DNA of 52,914 bases from JAAYVZ01 sp035384965 (GCA_035384965.1 DAOOJE010000028.1:1-52914); one strand, 5' to 3'; counted from the first letter of the stretch, positions 27,173 to 37,200 are shown. The notes: generated by a model not told the origin, from the sequence alone. Numbers and translations are program-made.

Positions 27173-28933
27173 CTACCGGGCGCGCCAGGCCAGCGAGGCG
27201 GTGACCCAGCGGCCGGGCATCGGGATGCCGTCCAGCTCCTCGTAGCGGGTGCCGAGCACGTTGCTGGCCCCGACGTGCAGCGACAGGCCGCGAGCGAGGT
27301 CCCGCGAGAGACGGGCGTCGAGGAGCGAGTACGAGGAGCCGGTGCGCGGGCGGCGCCAGCGCCAACTCACGTCGGCAAAAACCGCCCCCGGGAGTGCGAC
27401 GCGAGTGCTGGCGCCGGCCTCGGCCCGCGGGTGGGCAAGGGCGTAGCGCGAGCGCGAGGCGTCCACGTCCAGCCGGGACTCGAGCCAGCTCGCCCACACC
27501 CGCGTGGCGCCGAGCGCCCGCCACGTCGGCAGCGCCAGGCTGGCCTCGCCGCCGCTGGTGACGACGCGGGCGTGGTTGGCGGCGCGAAAGACGCCGTCGT
27601 CGCCGCGCAGGTAGTCGATAAGGTCGCGGGCGTCGCGCCGGAACACCGAGAACTCGACGAGCGTGCGGCGCACCGGCACGCGCAGCACCGCCTCGTCGCT
27701 CCACGCGCGCTCCGGCTGCAGCTCGGGGTTGCCGACCGTGGCCGGCGAGACGTAGTGCAGGTCGGTGAACGACGGCTGCCTGAACGAACGCCCGCGGTGT
27801 ACGGACAACGCCACCCCGCACCCCAGGTCCAGCTCGGCCCCGAGGCCCGGGCTCGGTTCCCACCCCCAGTCCGAGGTCCGGTCGCCGCGGACCTGGGCGC
27901 TCACCAGGACGCGTCCCAGTCGACGGGAGCCCTCGGCGAAGACGGCCACGCGCTCGCGTCGGCGGTCGCCGAGGCGCGTCGACACGAGCCCCTGCAACTC
28001 GCCCTCCACCCCCACCACCCAGCGCACGCCGCCCGACTCTCCGTCGAGCGTCGCCTGGAACAAGCCCGAACGCGAGCGGTGGCGGTTGCGGTACCACTCC
28101 GGCCGTGCCCGGTCGAGCACGAACAGATCGCGGTGCTGGCGCGCCCCGGCTCGCACCGCAAGACCGGTGCTTCCGAGGCGGCGCGAGGCGGCGAACGTCC
28201 ACAGTGCGGTGTCGGTCTGCTCCCACTCGTCGGGGTAGCGCGAGGAGTAGTACCCCCAGGCGCCGAACGCCTTGTCCTCGGCACCGAGGGTGGTCCGCAG
28301 CGTCCAGCCGGCGGCGGTGCCGCTCCAGCCGAGCGTGGCGCGGGTGGCGTCGAGTTCGGTGCCCCGGCGGTAGCCGTCGTGCGTGACCCGGCTGGCCGCC
28401 GCCCACGCTCCCCTCCCGAGCGGCAGCGCCGCCCCGCCTTCCCACAGACCGTGCTGCCCGCCGCCGAGCCTCGCTTTCGGCGTCCGGGGCGCGCCGGTGA
28501 CGATCGCGATCGTGCCGCCGAACGCGTCCGGCCCGTGCACCGCCGAGCCCGGGCCGAGCGTGACCTCCACTCGTTCCACGGCCGCGAGGTCCACTGCGAG
28601 GTCGAGGTGGAAGTGCCCAGTTTGGGGGTCGTTGACCCGCACCCCATCGACCAGCACCGCCACCTGCTCGAACGTCGCCCCGCGCAGCATGACGTCGGCC
28701 TGGGCGCCGAACGGACCGCGCCTCGCGAGGCTCGCGCCCGCCAGCAGCGCGATCAGCTCCTGGACGCTCGCCACCGGCAGCCGCTCGATCTCCTCCCGCT
28801 CCAGCACGACCGTCCGCCGCGCCGCTGCCGCCTCCGCCGGCAACCGGCTCGCGGTCACCGTCACCGTCTCCCGAACCTGCGGCGGCTGTGCGGCGCTTGC
28901 CAGCAGCACCGTACCGAAAACGACCTGCAGCAT
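27173..28933 (-). CDS. TonB-dependent outer-membrane receptor
   Basis: This 586-residue protein starts with a signal peptide (about residues 1-16, MLQVVFGTVLLASAA), then a TonB-box-like ETVTVTA and a plug domain (about 20-150) with VLVDGVRVND and GGTIAIVT. A 22-strand barrel should follow. It is short for the family and resembles BtuB/small siderophore-type receptors. ATG at 28933 was preferred to the frame opening at 28981 because it gives a clean signal peptide and a GGGGAGGGG ribosome binding site. It is divergent from the double-cubane trio, 391 bp away. The ligand is unknown, and no cobalamin riboswitch is seen upstream. Confidence 0.85.
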   Translation of the reverse strand: MLQVVFGTVLLASAAQPPQVRETVTVTASRLPAEAAAARRTVVLEREEIERLPVASVQELIALLAGASLARRGPFGAQADVMLRGATFEQVAVLVDGVRVNDPQTGHFHLDLAVDLAAVERVEVTLGPGSAVHGPDAFGGTIAIVTGAPRTPKARLGGGQHGLWEGGAALPLGRGAWAAASRVTHDGYRRGTELDATRATLGWSGTAAGWTLRTTLGAEDKAFGAWGYYSSRYPDEWEQTDTALWTFAASRRLGSTGLAVRAGARQHRDLFVLDRARPEWYRNRHRSRSGLFQATLDGESGGVRWVVGVEGELQGLVSTRLGDRRRERVAVFAEGSRRLGRVLVSAQVRGDRTSDWGWEPSPGLGAELDLGCGVALSVHRGRSFRQPSFTDLHYVSPATVGNPELQPERAWSDEAVLRVPVRRTLVEFSVFRRDARDLIDYLRGDDGVFRAANHARVVTSGGEASLALPTWRALGATRVWASWLESRLDVDASRSRYALAHPRAEAGASTRVALPGAVFADVSWRWRRPRTGSSYSLLDARLSRDLARGLSLHVGASNVLGTRYEELDGIPMPGRWVTASLAWRAR

Positions 28934-28992
28934 CCCCCCTCCCCGGCCGTGGAAAGTACCACACCCGGTGCCCCCGCCCACCCGGTCGAAGG

Positions 28993-29071
28993 TCGAAGGT
29001 CTTTCCCCACCCCCCGCGCGGAAGGGCCGACCCAGCCGCTCGGCCCCACCCGCGCCGGGAGAGCCGGGCGG
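28993..29071. repeat. Intergenic repeat, copy 3
   Basis: This third and most diverged copy of the element at 3065-3129 and 43763-43838 has TCGAAGGTCTTTCC, then CCCCCC and GGAAGGGCC, ending in a GC-rich stem region (CGCGCCGGGAGAGCCGGGCGG). It lies in the divergent region upstream of the TonB receptor. Confidence 0.35.
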
Positions 29072-29105
29072 AGGAAGACCTCAGACTTGGCGGGCAGAAG
29101 GGCAC

Positions 29106-29135
29106 TTGACGGAGGGAACCGCGGGCGGGTACATA
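29106..29135 (+). promoter_or_regulatory. Putative sigma70 promoter of the double-cubane operon
   Basis: TTGACG (29106-29111) and TACATA (29130-29135) are separated by 18 nt, a good sigma70 match. Transcription would start near 29142, leaving a leader of about 180 nt before the GTG at 29325. Confidence 0.55.
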
Positions 29136-29156
29136 GGACCCGATGGAACGTCACCC

Positions 29157-29307
29157 GACGATGGAGTGCATCGTCACCTGTCGCGCTCGAGGGCGAACCT
29201 GAGGCGTCGGTAAGGGGCCCGGGCGGCTCCTCTCGACCTCGGTGCTTCGCCACGCACCCTCCTCCTGAGCGCACCCCGGACCTCGGGAGGCAGGGAAACC
29301 TGCTTCC
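29157..29307 (+). promoter_or_regulatory. Hairpin-rich 5' leader of the double-cubane operon
   Basis: The leader contains three stems: GACGATG/CATCGTC with loop GAGTG (29157-29175); GGTGC/GCACC (29241-29258); and a nine-pair stem GGAGGCAGG/CCTGCTTCC closed by a GAAA tetraloop (29286-29307), just before the GACGGGAGGA ribosome binding site. It does not match a riboswitch class I can recognise. It may be a cis-regulatory RNA that controls access to the ribosome binding site. Confidence 0.4.
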
Positions 29308-29324
29308 GGGGACGGGAGGAACAC

Positions 29325-30611
29325 GTGAGCACGAACAGCGACTATCACTCGATGTGGGCGAACCTCGGCCTGGACCTCGCCAAGCACGACGCCTTGCTGG
29401 GGGCGCTCGGCCAGCTCTATCAGCAGACGTTCCTGGCCCAGCGAGACCGCCCGGCAGGCATGGCCTATTTCGACTTCGTCATGAGCGAGGTGCACGGCCT
29501 CCGGATCAAGGAGCTCGTCGACGCCAGGGCGGCCGGCCGCAAGGTGGTCGGCTCGTTTTGCGTCTACGTCCCGGAGGAACTGATCCTCGCCCTGGACGGC
29601 GTCTCGGTCGGGCTGTGCGCCGGGGCGGAGTTCGGCTTCGACGCCGCCGAGCAGTATTTGCCGCGCACCACCTGCGCCCTCATCAAGTCGTTCTTCGGCT
29701 TCGCGCTCGAGAAGGTCTGCCCCTACCTCGCCGCCTGCGACCTCGTGGTGGGAGAGGCCACCTGCGACGGCAAGAAGAAGGCGTACGAAACCTTTGCGGG
29801 CCTGGTCGGCCGCTTTCACGCGATGGACATGCCGCAGCACCACTCGCCCGAGGGCAGGGCGCTGTTGAAGGCGGAGTTTCTCAAGCTCGCCGGCGAACTG
29901 GAGGAAGTCACCGGCCGCCGTCTCGAGCCCGCCCGGCTCCGCGCCGCCATTGCGACCGTCAACGCCAGGCGCGCCGCCCTGGCGCGACTCGCCCGTCTGC
30001 GCGCCGCCGACCCGGCGCCGATTTCCGGCCTCGACGCGCTGCTCGTCAACCAGGTGGCGTTCTACGACGACCCGGTGCGCTTCACCAAGGCGGTCACCGA
30101 CATGTGCGACGAGCTGGAGCGGCGGGTCGCCAGCGGTGAGGGGGTGGCGCCGAAGGGCGCGCCGCGCATCCTGCTGTCCGGCTGCCCGATGGCGGTGCCC
30201 AACTGGAAGGTCCCGGCCCTCGTCGAACAGGCCGGCGCCGTGATCGTGGGCGAGGAGTCGTGCGTCGGGGAGCGCGGCGCCCGCAACCTCGTCGACGCCA
30301 CGGGCGAGACCGTCGAGGAGCTCATCGACCGGCTTGTCGACCGCTATTTCCAGATCGATTGCGCGATCTACACACCGAACCCCGAGCGGCTCGACCATGT
30401 GCGGGTCATGCGGCACGACCTGCGTGCCGACGGCATCATCCACTACGCCTTGCAGTTCTGCACGCCGTACCAGATGGAGGCGATCGGGGTCGAGCGACAG
30501 CTCGAGGCCGAGGCCGTGCCCGTGCTGCGTATCGAGACCGATTACGGCGCCGAGGACGCCGGCCAGCTCCGCACCCGCATCGAGGCGTTCATCGAGCGCC
30601 TGCGGGGCTGA
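29325..30611 (+). CDS. Double-cubane cluster protein / 2-hydroxyacyl-CoA dehydratase-family subunit
   Basis: This 428-residue protein of the HgdB/BcrB/YjiM family has cysteines at 79, 98, 117, 132, 138, 147, 287, 313, 346 and 379, among them SFCVYVPEE, GLCAGAEFG, LSGCPMA, EESCVGER and QFCTPYQ. The C-terminal RIETDYG is a family signature. Dehydratases and benzoyl-CoA reductases need two such subunits; here there is one, next to its activator gene. That arrangement matches the double-cubane cluster proteins, which hold an [Fe8S9]-type cluster and reduce small molecules with ATP-driven electrons. The natural substrate of that group is not settled. The start is GTG at 29325 with GACGGGAGGA upstream. 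A CoA-substrate dehydratase is the alternative. Confidence 0.78.
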   Translation: MSTNSDYHSMWANLGLDLAKHDALLGALGQLYQQTFLAQRDRPAGMAYFDFVMSEVHGLRIKELVDARAAGRKVVGSFCVYVPEELILALDGVSVGLCAGAEFGFDAAEQYLPRTTCALIKSFFGFALEKVCPYLAACDLVVGEATCDGKKKAYETFAGLVGRFHAMDMPQHHSPEGRALLKAEFLKLAGELEEVTGRRLEPARLRAAIATVNARRAALARLARLRAADPAPISGLDALLVNQVAFYDDPVRFTKAVTDMCDELERRVASGEGVAPKGAPRILLSGCPMAVPNWKVPALVEQAGAVIVGEESCVGERGARNLVDATGETVEELIDRLVDRYFQIDCAIYTPNPERLDHVRVMRHDLRADGIIHYALQFCTPYQMEAIGVERQLEAEAVPVLRIETDYGAEDAGQLRTRIEAFIERLRG

Positions 30612-30613
30612 GC

Positions 30614-31366
30614 ATGCTCGCCACTGGCCTCGACATCGGCTCGCGCACCGTCAAGCTGGTAGCCATCGAAGGCGGCCGCGTGGTGCTGGAGGAGGTGGCG
30701 GAGACCACTCACGACCCCCTCGGGGTGTGCCATCGGCTGCTCGACGGCGCACGCCCGGACCGGCTCGTCGTCACGGGCTACGGGCGCCACCTCGTGCAGC
30801 GGCACGTGGAAGCCGAGGCGGTGACGGAGATCCGAGCCGCCGCGGCCGGGGCGCGCCACCTCCGGCCCGCGGCCCGCACGGTCATCGACATCGGCGGCCA
30901 GGACACCAAGGCGATCGCCCTCGACGACCAGGGGCGGGTGCGCAAGTTCGAGATGAACGACAAGTGTGCGGCCGGCACGGGGCGGTTCCTCGAGGTCATG
31001 GCCACCGCCCTCGCCTACACCCTCGACGAGTTCGCGGCCGCCGCCTGCTCTGCCCCGGCGGCGGCCCGCGTCAACTCGATGTGCACCGTGTTCGCCGAGT
31101 CGGAGGTGGTCTCGCTCGTGGCCCGGCGCACCCCGCGCGACCAGCTCGCCCTCGGCATCCACGCCGCCATCGCCGAGCGCACCGCAGCCATGGCGCGGCG
31201 CCTGCTCGGAGACGGCGAGGTCTTCTTCTGCGGCGGAGTGGCGCGCAACGGCTGCGTCCGGGCCCGGCTCGCGGAGGAGCTCGGACGCCCGGTGCACACC
31301 CCCGACAACCCTCAGACCGTCGCCGCGCTCGGCTGCGCGCTGCTGGCCGGCGACGCAACACCGTGA
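30614..31366 (+). CDS. ATP-dependent activator (HgdC/YjiL-type ASKHA reductase)
   Basis: This 250-residue protein of the BcrAD/BadFG/HgdC activator family is a homodimeric ASKHA ATPase that holds one [4Fe-4S] cluster between subunits and fires single low-potential electrons into its partner on ATP hydrolysis. Cluster ligands are C118 (NDKCAAGTG) and C157 (NSMCTVFAESE). Nucleotide-binding motifs are GLDIGSRTVK (5-14) and DIGGQDTKAI (92-101). It starts 2 nt after the stop of the double-cubane gene, so the two are one unit. Confidence 0.9.
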   Translation: MLATGLDIGSRTVKLVAIEGGRVVLEEVAETTHDPLGVCHRLLDGARPDRLVVTGYGRHLVQRHVEAEAVTEIRAAAAGARHLRPAARTVIDIGGQDTKAIALDDQGRVRKFEMNDKCAAGTGRFLEVMATALAYTLDEFAAAACSAPAAARVNSMCTVFAESEVVSLVARRTPRDQLALGIHAAIAERTAAMARRLLGDGEVFFCGGVARNGCVRARLAEELGRPVHTPDNPQTVAALGCALLAGDATP

Positions 31367-31376
31367 GGAGCCATCC

Positions 31377-31712
31377 ATGACCTTTCTCTATCTCGACTCG
31401 GACCGCATCGGCGCCGGCGACGACGAGCTGGGCCGCAAGCTGTTGCGCATCTTTCTCGAGAAGCTCGTGACCTCCGAGGTGCAGGTCGACTTTGTCGCCT
31501 GCCTCAACGCCGGCGTCTTCCTGACGACGGAGGAAGGGCCGGCCCTCGAGAGCCTGCGGGCGCTCGCCTCGCGCGGCGCCACCGTCATGACCTGCGGCAC
31601 CTGCCTCGACCACTACGGGCGGCGCGAGCGCCTCCTGATCGGGGTGGTCGGCGGGATGCAGCAGACCGTCGAGCTGTTCGCTTCCGCCGACCGCATCATC
31701 GCCCCCTGCTGA
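31377..31712 (+). CDS. YedF/DsrE-like protein of the double-cubane operon
   Basis: This 111-residue protein of the DsrE/DsrF-like fold matches the C-terminal domain of the selenium-metabolism-associated protein YedF, notably MTCGTCLDHYG (C73, C76) followed by RRERLLIGVVGGMQQTVEL. The N-terminal TusA-like domain of YedF is absent. The chain ends in a cysteine (C111). It begins 10 nt after the activator stop with a GAGGAG site. The position suggests handling of sulfane sulfur or selenium for the cluster enzyme or its substrate; this is inference, because DsrE-like proteins have several roles. Confidence 0.75.
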   Translation: MTFLYLDSDRIGAGDDELGRKLLRIFLEKLVTSEVQVDFVACLNAGVFLTTEEGPALESLRALASRGATVMTCGTCLDHYGRRERLLIGVVGGMQQTVELFASADRIIAPC

Positions 31713-31870
31713 GAAGCCAGGCGAGCCGGAGCGACGCAACCCGGCGCGGCGGGCACGCGTAGACGCCCCGACACCCGGAGCGGCGGGAGGGGCGCAGGCG
31801 GAGCCGCCGCGCCGGGTGGCGGTGACCGTCGGGCAGCCGCCGGTCATGCCTTCACGGCAAGGAGGAGCGG

Positions 31871-32818
31871 GTGCCGGACGAAACGGTGTTGAGGGTCGAG
31901 CGCGTCACCAAGACGTTCGGGCCGGTGCGGGCGGTCGACGACCTCTCGTTCGCAGTGGCCGCGGGCACGATCACGGGCCTGCTGGGCCGCAACGGAGCGG
32001 GCAAGACCACGACGTTGCGCATGATCAACGGGATCTTCCTGCCCGACACTGGCCGCATCGAGCTGTTGGGCGCCGCCGACGTCGCCGCGGTGCGCGACCG
32101 TGTTGGCTACCTGCCCGAGGAGCGCGGACTGTACCGCAAGATGAAGGTCATCGAGCACCTGCTGTTCCTGGCCGAGATCAAGGGCCAGCCGCTGCCCCGC
32201 GCGCGACAGCGCGCCGAGAGGTGGCTCGAGCGTTTCGAGCTGGCCGACAAGCGGACCGCCAGAGTCGAGGAGCTGTCCAAGGGCAACCAGCAAAAGGTGC
32301 AGATCATCGGCGCCTTGTTGCACGACCCGGAGCTCGTCATCCTCGACGAACCGCTGTCGGGGCTCGACCCGGTCAACGTCGTGCTGGTGCGCGGGATCCT
32401 CCAGGAACTGCGCGCTTCCGGCAAGACCGTGCTGCTCTCCACCCACATGATGGGCGAGGCCGAGAAGACGGTCGACGACATCGTCCTCATTCACCGCGGC
32501 ACGGCGGTGCTGGCGGGGGGGCTCGACGAGGTGCGCGCCGCCCACGGCACCGACACGGTGCACCTCGCGTTCGAGGGCGACGGGGCCTTCCTTACAACCC
32601 TGCCGGGTGTGGCGCGGGCACGGCTCGACACCAACGCCGCGGAGCTCGAGCTGCGCCCCGGCGCCTGCACGCAGGAACTGCTCGCCGCAGCCATGGAGCG
32701 GCTGCGCATCCTGCGGTTCGAGGTCGCGGCGCCCTCGCTCGAGCAGATCTTCATCGACAAGGTCGGCGGGGGCACCCCCTCCGAGCCTGCCGCGGGCGCG
32801 GCGGAGGTGCGCCGATGA
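31871..32818 (+). CDS. ABC transporter ATP-binding protein (NatA-like)
   Basis: This 315-residue ABC ATPase has Walker A GRNGAGKTT (about residues 39-47), a YLPEERGLY Q-loop variant with E in place of Q, signature LSKGNQQKV near 138, Walker B LVILDEP and H-loop STHMM. The long C-terminal domain (about 225-315) is typical of Na+/drug-type exporters (NatA, DUF4162-like). GTG is preceded by AAGGAGGAG. It is coupled by an ATGA overlap to the permease gene. The LPEERGLY form is common in NatA-type ATPases. Confidence 0.87.
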   Translation: MPDETVLRVERVTKTFGPVRAVDDLSFAVAAGTITGLLGRNGAGKTTTLRMINGIFLPDTGRIELLGAADVAAVRDRVGYLPEERGLYRKMKVIEHLLFLAEIKGQPLPRARQRAERWLERFELADKRTARVEELSKGNQQKVQIIGALLHDPELVILDEPLSGLDPVNVVLVRGILQELRASGKTVLLSTHMMGEAEKTVDDIVLIHRGTAVLAGGLDEVRAAHGTDTVHLAFEGDGAFLTTLPGVARARLDTNAAELELRPGACTQELLAAAMERLRILRFEVAAPSLEQIFIDKVGGGTPSEPAAGAAEVRR

Positions 32819-34146
32819 GCAAGGTGATCGCGGTCCTCAAGCGCGAGTACCTCGAGGTGGTGCGCAAGAAGTCTTTCATCATCATGACCATCCTCGGTCC
32901 GTTCCTGATGGCGGCGCTGATGTTCCTGCCGATGCTGCTGGTCACCCGCGGGCTCGAGGAAAAGCACGTCGTGGTGGTGGATGGCACCGGCAGGCTCGCG
33001 GCGGTGTTTTCCGGCGGCGACGAGACCGAGGGGAGGGCCGAAGAACGGCTCGACCTGCCCGGCGCGGCGCGGCAGGCCAGGCGCACGCCCGGTTCGCTGG
33101 CGCTCAGGACCGAGTACGTCGCCTCCACGGGCGACCCGCGTGCGGCCGCCCAGCCTTACCTCGACCGCATGCTCGGCAAGCACGGCGAGGTCAAGCTCGA
33201 CGGCGTGCTGGTGGTGGCCGCCGACGCCTTCTCCAACCCCGACGCCGAGCTGACGTACTACAGCCGCGCCGCCACCGACTTCGTCACCCAGGAGCGGCTG
33301 GCCGGCATGGTCAATCGCGCCGTCTCGCGCGGGCGCCTCGCCGCCAAGGGGATCGACGCCGCGGAGGCCGACCAGCTCCTGCGTCGCCTCAAGCTCGAGC
33401 CCGTCAAGCTCACCCGCACCGGCGAGGAGAAGAAGGGGGGCGAGCTCGGCTTCCTGGTTGCGTTCGTGTTCGTGGCGCTGCTGATGATCCCCAACATCAT
33501 CTACGGCCAGGAGGTCATGCGCGGCATCGTGGCCGAGAAGTCCGAGCGCGTGATGGAGATCCTCATCTCCTCGATGCCTTCCATGTCGCTGCTGTCGGGC
33601 AAGATCCTCGGCCTCGCCGCGGTCGGGCTGACGCAGATCGGGATCTGGATGGCGATGGGTGCGCTGCTCGCGGGGTACGCCGGCGCCGGCCTGGCCATGA
33701 GCGGGTTCGATCCATCGCAGTTCCTCAGCGTCGGCATCATTCCGGCGTTCTTCGTCTTCTACGTTCTCGGCTACCTCATCTACGTCTGCGTCTACGCCGT
33801 CGCCGGGGCCATCTCCAATTCCGAGAAGGAAGCCCAGCAGTTCATGGGCCCGCTCATCATGGTGATGATGATCCCGTGGTTCCTCGCCATGCCGATCATC
33901 TCGAACCCCGAATCGACGCTCGCCATCGTGTTCTCGCTCATCCCGGTCTTCACCCCGATCACGATGTTCATGCGTATCGTCGTCTCGGAGCCGCCGTTCT
34001 GGCAGGTGCTGCTCTCGGTCGCGCTCTCGCTCGGCACCATCGTGGTCATGCTGTGGGCCACGGCCAAGATCTTCCGGGTCGGGATCCTCTCGTACGGCAA
34101 GCGCCCCACGGCCGCGGAGCTGTGGAGGTGGCTGAGGGTGGCGTAG
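32815..34146 (+). CDS. ABC-2 type permease (NatB-like)
   Basis: This 443-residue ABC-2 permease has one N-terminal helix (about residues 22-45), a large extracytoplasmic domain (about 50-215) and a C-terminal block of five or six helices, with EKSERVMEILISSMP near 240 as the coupling segment. This is the NatB/YhaP layout. It pairs with the ATPase encoded upstream. NatAB exports sodium in Bacillus, but relatives move other ions or lipophilic molecules, so the cargo is uncertain. Confidence 0.85.
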   Translation: MSKVIAVLKREYLEVVRKKSFIIMTILGPFLMAALMFLPMLLVTRGLEEKHVVVVDGTGRLAAVFSGGDETEGRAEERLDLPGAARQARRTPGSLALRTEYVASTGDPRAAAQPYLDRMLGKHGEVKLDGVLVVAADAFSNPDAELTYYSRAATDFVTQERLAGMVNRAVSRGRLAAKGIDAAEADQLLRRLKLEPVKLTRTGEEKKGGELGFLVAFVFVALLMIPNIIYGQEVMRGIVAEKSERVMEILISSMPSMSLLSGKILGLAAVGLTQIGIWMAMGALLAGYAGAGLAMSGFDPSQFLSVGIIPAFFVFYVLGYLIYVCVYAVAGAISNSEKEAQQFMGPLIMVMMIPWFLAMPIISNPESTLAIVFSLIPVFTPITMFMRIVVSEPPFWQVLLSVALSLGTIVVMLWATAKIFRVGILSYGKRPTAAELWRWLRVA

Positions 34147-34271
34147 CCCGCAACGCAAACAAGCGCCGCCGAGGCGAGGCCCTCATCGTGCGCCAGGCCG
34201 GTCCCCAACCGCTCCCGGCCGGTCGACGGGCCGCTGGCCCGTGCCGTCGTCCCGCCCCGCCCGGCCTCCGG

Positions 34272-37200
34272 TCACGGCTCCGACCGGACCTCCAGACGCC
34301 AGGTCCCGGACAGGCCTTTGACGCCGGTCGTGCTTGCGTCCACGACCCACGTCTTGCCGTTGCTCGAAACCTTCCTCCAGGCGTCGTCGGGGATCGTCCC
34401 CAGGACGAAGTTCCCGGGGCCGTACTGGATCTGCCGGCTCTTCGGCGGCGACCCGCAGGTCTCGGTCACCGACACCGGATGTGCCCATGGCTCGAAGAGA
34501 AGGGACACGAACGACCGATGTGCCGGACCGGCAACGACCCACGGGTGCGTAAACAGCGCGGAGCCCGGGTACACCGACACCAGCCCGGCCGAGGACCCCT
34601 GGTACGAGCAGCTCCCGGTCGACCCCGAGAGGTTCCACTGGTAGGCACCGGAGGTCGCGACGTACGACCGGAACACCGGCGTCCCGCCGTCGTCGGAGTA
34701 CCCGTCACCCAGCCCTTCGAGGCGGATGTTGCTCACCGTCATGGTCTCGACCGGCCCCGTACTCCACCGGTAGGTGAGCGTGGCGCTGCCCTCCCATGGG
34801 CCGCACCCGAAGTTGGAGACCCACACGAGCGGCGAGTAGTCGCCTCGAGGCACGAGGTCGTTCGCCTTGTCGACGCTCGAGTTGGAGAGGATCACAACCA
34901 GCGACTCGAGCTTCTCGCTGTCTTTCATGCGGCAGAAGCTGCGGTGGCGCTCGCCGGTCCAGTCCTCCTCCTTCCACGTGCCCCCGACCTTGAGGAGCGC
35001 CCGCACGTGCGCGCCCTTGGGTGTGGTGCCGGGCGGCTTGGGCGAGAAGACGTCGCCGAACTCTTCAACCGTCTCGAGCTTGACCGCGAACTCGAGGGCG
35101 TTGAAGAACCCGACCACGGCCGCGCTGTCGTCCGGGAAGTCGAAGACGAAGTAACGCGTGGACAGACGCGGGAGCTTGATGTCCTCGCCCTTGGCCGTCT
35201 CGAAGAACCCGTCGCCGCCCGAGAGGCTCATCGGGAAGGTGTCCTGGATCGCCGCCTGTAGCGGGAGTTTGTCCCTCTCCTTGAACTTGTCGAACGGCTG
35301 CGCAGCGTTCCAGGCGTACACCCCGAACGCCGGCCACACCTCGTCGAGGGGAGCGCCGGCCTTTTTCAACCCCGCATCGAGGGCCTTGTGGGCGTCGCCG
35401 CTCTGTGTGGCTTCCCAGATGTGCCGGATCACCGACGGGTCGGTGCCCCGGATGCGCGTCAGGTACTGGAAGAACAGGTAGGCGCCGTAGGCGTGCAGCT
35501 TCTGCTGCTCGCTGCCGAAGGCGTCCATCGGCACGTGCGGCTCGTCCAGGTAGTTGTCGGCGTACGAGTGCTCGCGGTCGGTGCCCGGGTAGACGAAGTC
35601 CTCGAACCACACGGCGATCGGCTCGCGCAGCCAGTCGTAGGCGTCGATGCAGGCCGCCATGTCGTATCCGAGCTGCGCAGCGTGCATGAGCTCGTGGGCG
35701 AGCAGCGAGTTGAGCTTCGGGCCAGGCGGTGTCTGGCGCCCGAGCAGGATGTAGGCACCGGTTTTCTTGCAGGCGTTCCAGTCGGCGGGACGGGTGCGCG
35801 CCGGCACCGGCAGCCCGTCCACGAGCGCGATGTCGAGGTGAGGGCTGCCGCCCAGCAGCCCGTCGGACAGCGGCCAGCGCTGGAGAACGCTGGCGAGCTT
35901 CGGCCAGATCTTCTGCTCGGCCTCGTTGACGAGGCCTTGCGCGGTGGTTGCGTCAGTGGCCGCCTTGTCCTTGAGGTACCAGACCCGGACGTTCGGTCCC
36001 TCCTTGAACTCCCAGTCGGCCAGGATCGGGCACCCGGCCTCCCATGGCCGGCACGGCGGGGCGGCTCCCCAGGCACTCCCGCTCGCGGTGCGCCGCAGGT
36101 CCCACCAGCTCCCCGCCACGAACGGCGGCACCAGGAACGGGCCGATGGCCTCGCGCGTCGCCGCCGCGAGGGCGCCCCAGCGCGCTGTCGCGGCCGGCAG
36201 CGAGTCCGTCTCGTCGAGAAAGCGGTCGTCGCCGCGGTACGCGGCCGGCAGGCGCGGGTCGCGGTGGTCGGCGTACACCGCATACAGCAGGGCCTGCTCG
36301 TCAGACAGCGTTCGGGCGGCGCGAGCGTTCTCGATGAGGTCGTAGCTCGTCGGCGGAGTGAACGCGGCCTCGCCGCGCACCGTCAGCGGGTCGCCGGTGA
36401 ACGGGTCGATGGTCGAGATCGTCCCCGCCCAGCTCCCGTCGGCGGAAACCCACACGGCCTCGGTCCCGATCGGAGCCCCGAGAGCGGCGCCGAGGTTGTC
36501 GACCTGGACGTAAGAGCGGGCCGGGACGCTGCGCGTTCCGGTCCGGTCGCCGGAGCGCATGGTCAGGGTGATGTCGCGGCCCTCGAGGTTGAGCACCGCG
36601 AGGTTGGAGCGGAAACCGGTCCTGGGGTCGGCCGGGCTTTCGAACGGGAACAGCACCGGCGTGTCGGCCCCGAACCCCTCCCCTTCCCCGACTGCCGCGA
36701 GGTCCTGCCCGAACGTCCCGGCCGCCCCCTGGTTGAACGTCCGCACCCAGGCGAGCGCCGGGCCGGTCACCTTGAGCGTTCCGGCGCCGGAGGCCACGCC
36801 CAGATAGGCGTAGAGGTCCGCAACCCGCAGCGCCTCGCCGGCGGCCAGCGTCGCCGAGCGCGTCGCCGCTTCCTGGCTCGACCCGCGCGGGATGAGCGCC
36901 AGCCGGAGCGAGACCGGGGACGTGGTCGGGTTCGCAAACGTCGCTTCGCTGCGCCAGGCGGTCTGGTTGGCGCCGGCGAGCTTGGCCACGCCAGCGAACA
37001 GGCGCTCGCCCTGAGGCACTGGAGCGAGCCCCCGCACCGTCGTCGGGTCGCCGGTAACCGGGTCGACCGTCGAGACGACCGCGTACCAGCGGCCGTCCGC
37101 CGTCACGGTGGCGGCGAAAAAACCTTTCGGCGTGCCCAGAAACGCCCCGAGGTTGTTGATCTGTGTGTTGGCTCCGGCCGGCACGGTGATCGTCTTTTCC

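Noticed and set aside
28934..29324. Cobalamin riboswitch upstream of the TonB receptor
   Set aside because: I looked on both strands for the B12 box and the conserved GCCACTG core and did not find them.
29325..31366. Benzoyl-CoA reductase or 2-hydroxyglutaryl-CoA dehydratase
   Set aside because: Those enzymes need two different dehydratase subunits. Only one is encoded, next to a YedF-like gene and with no CoA-ester genes around.
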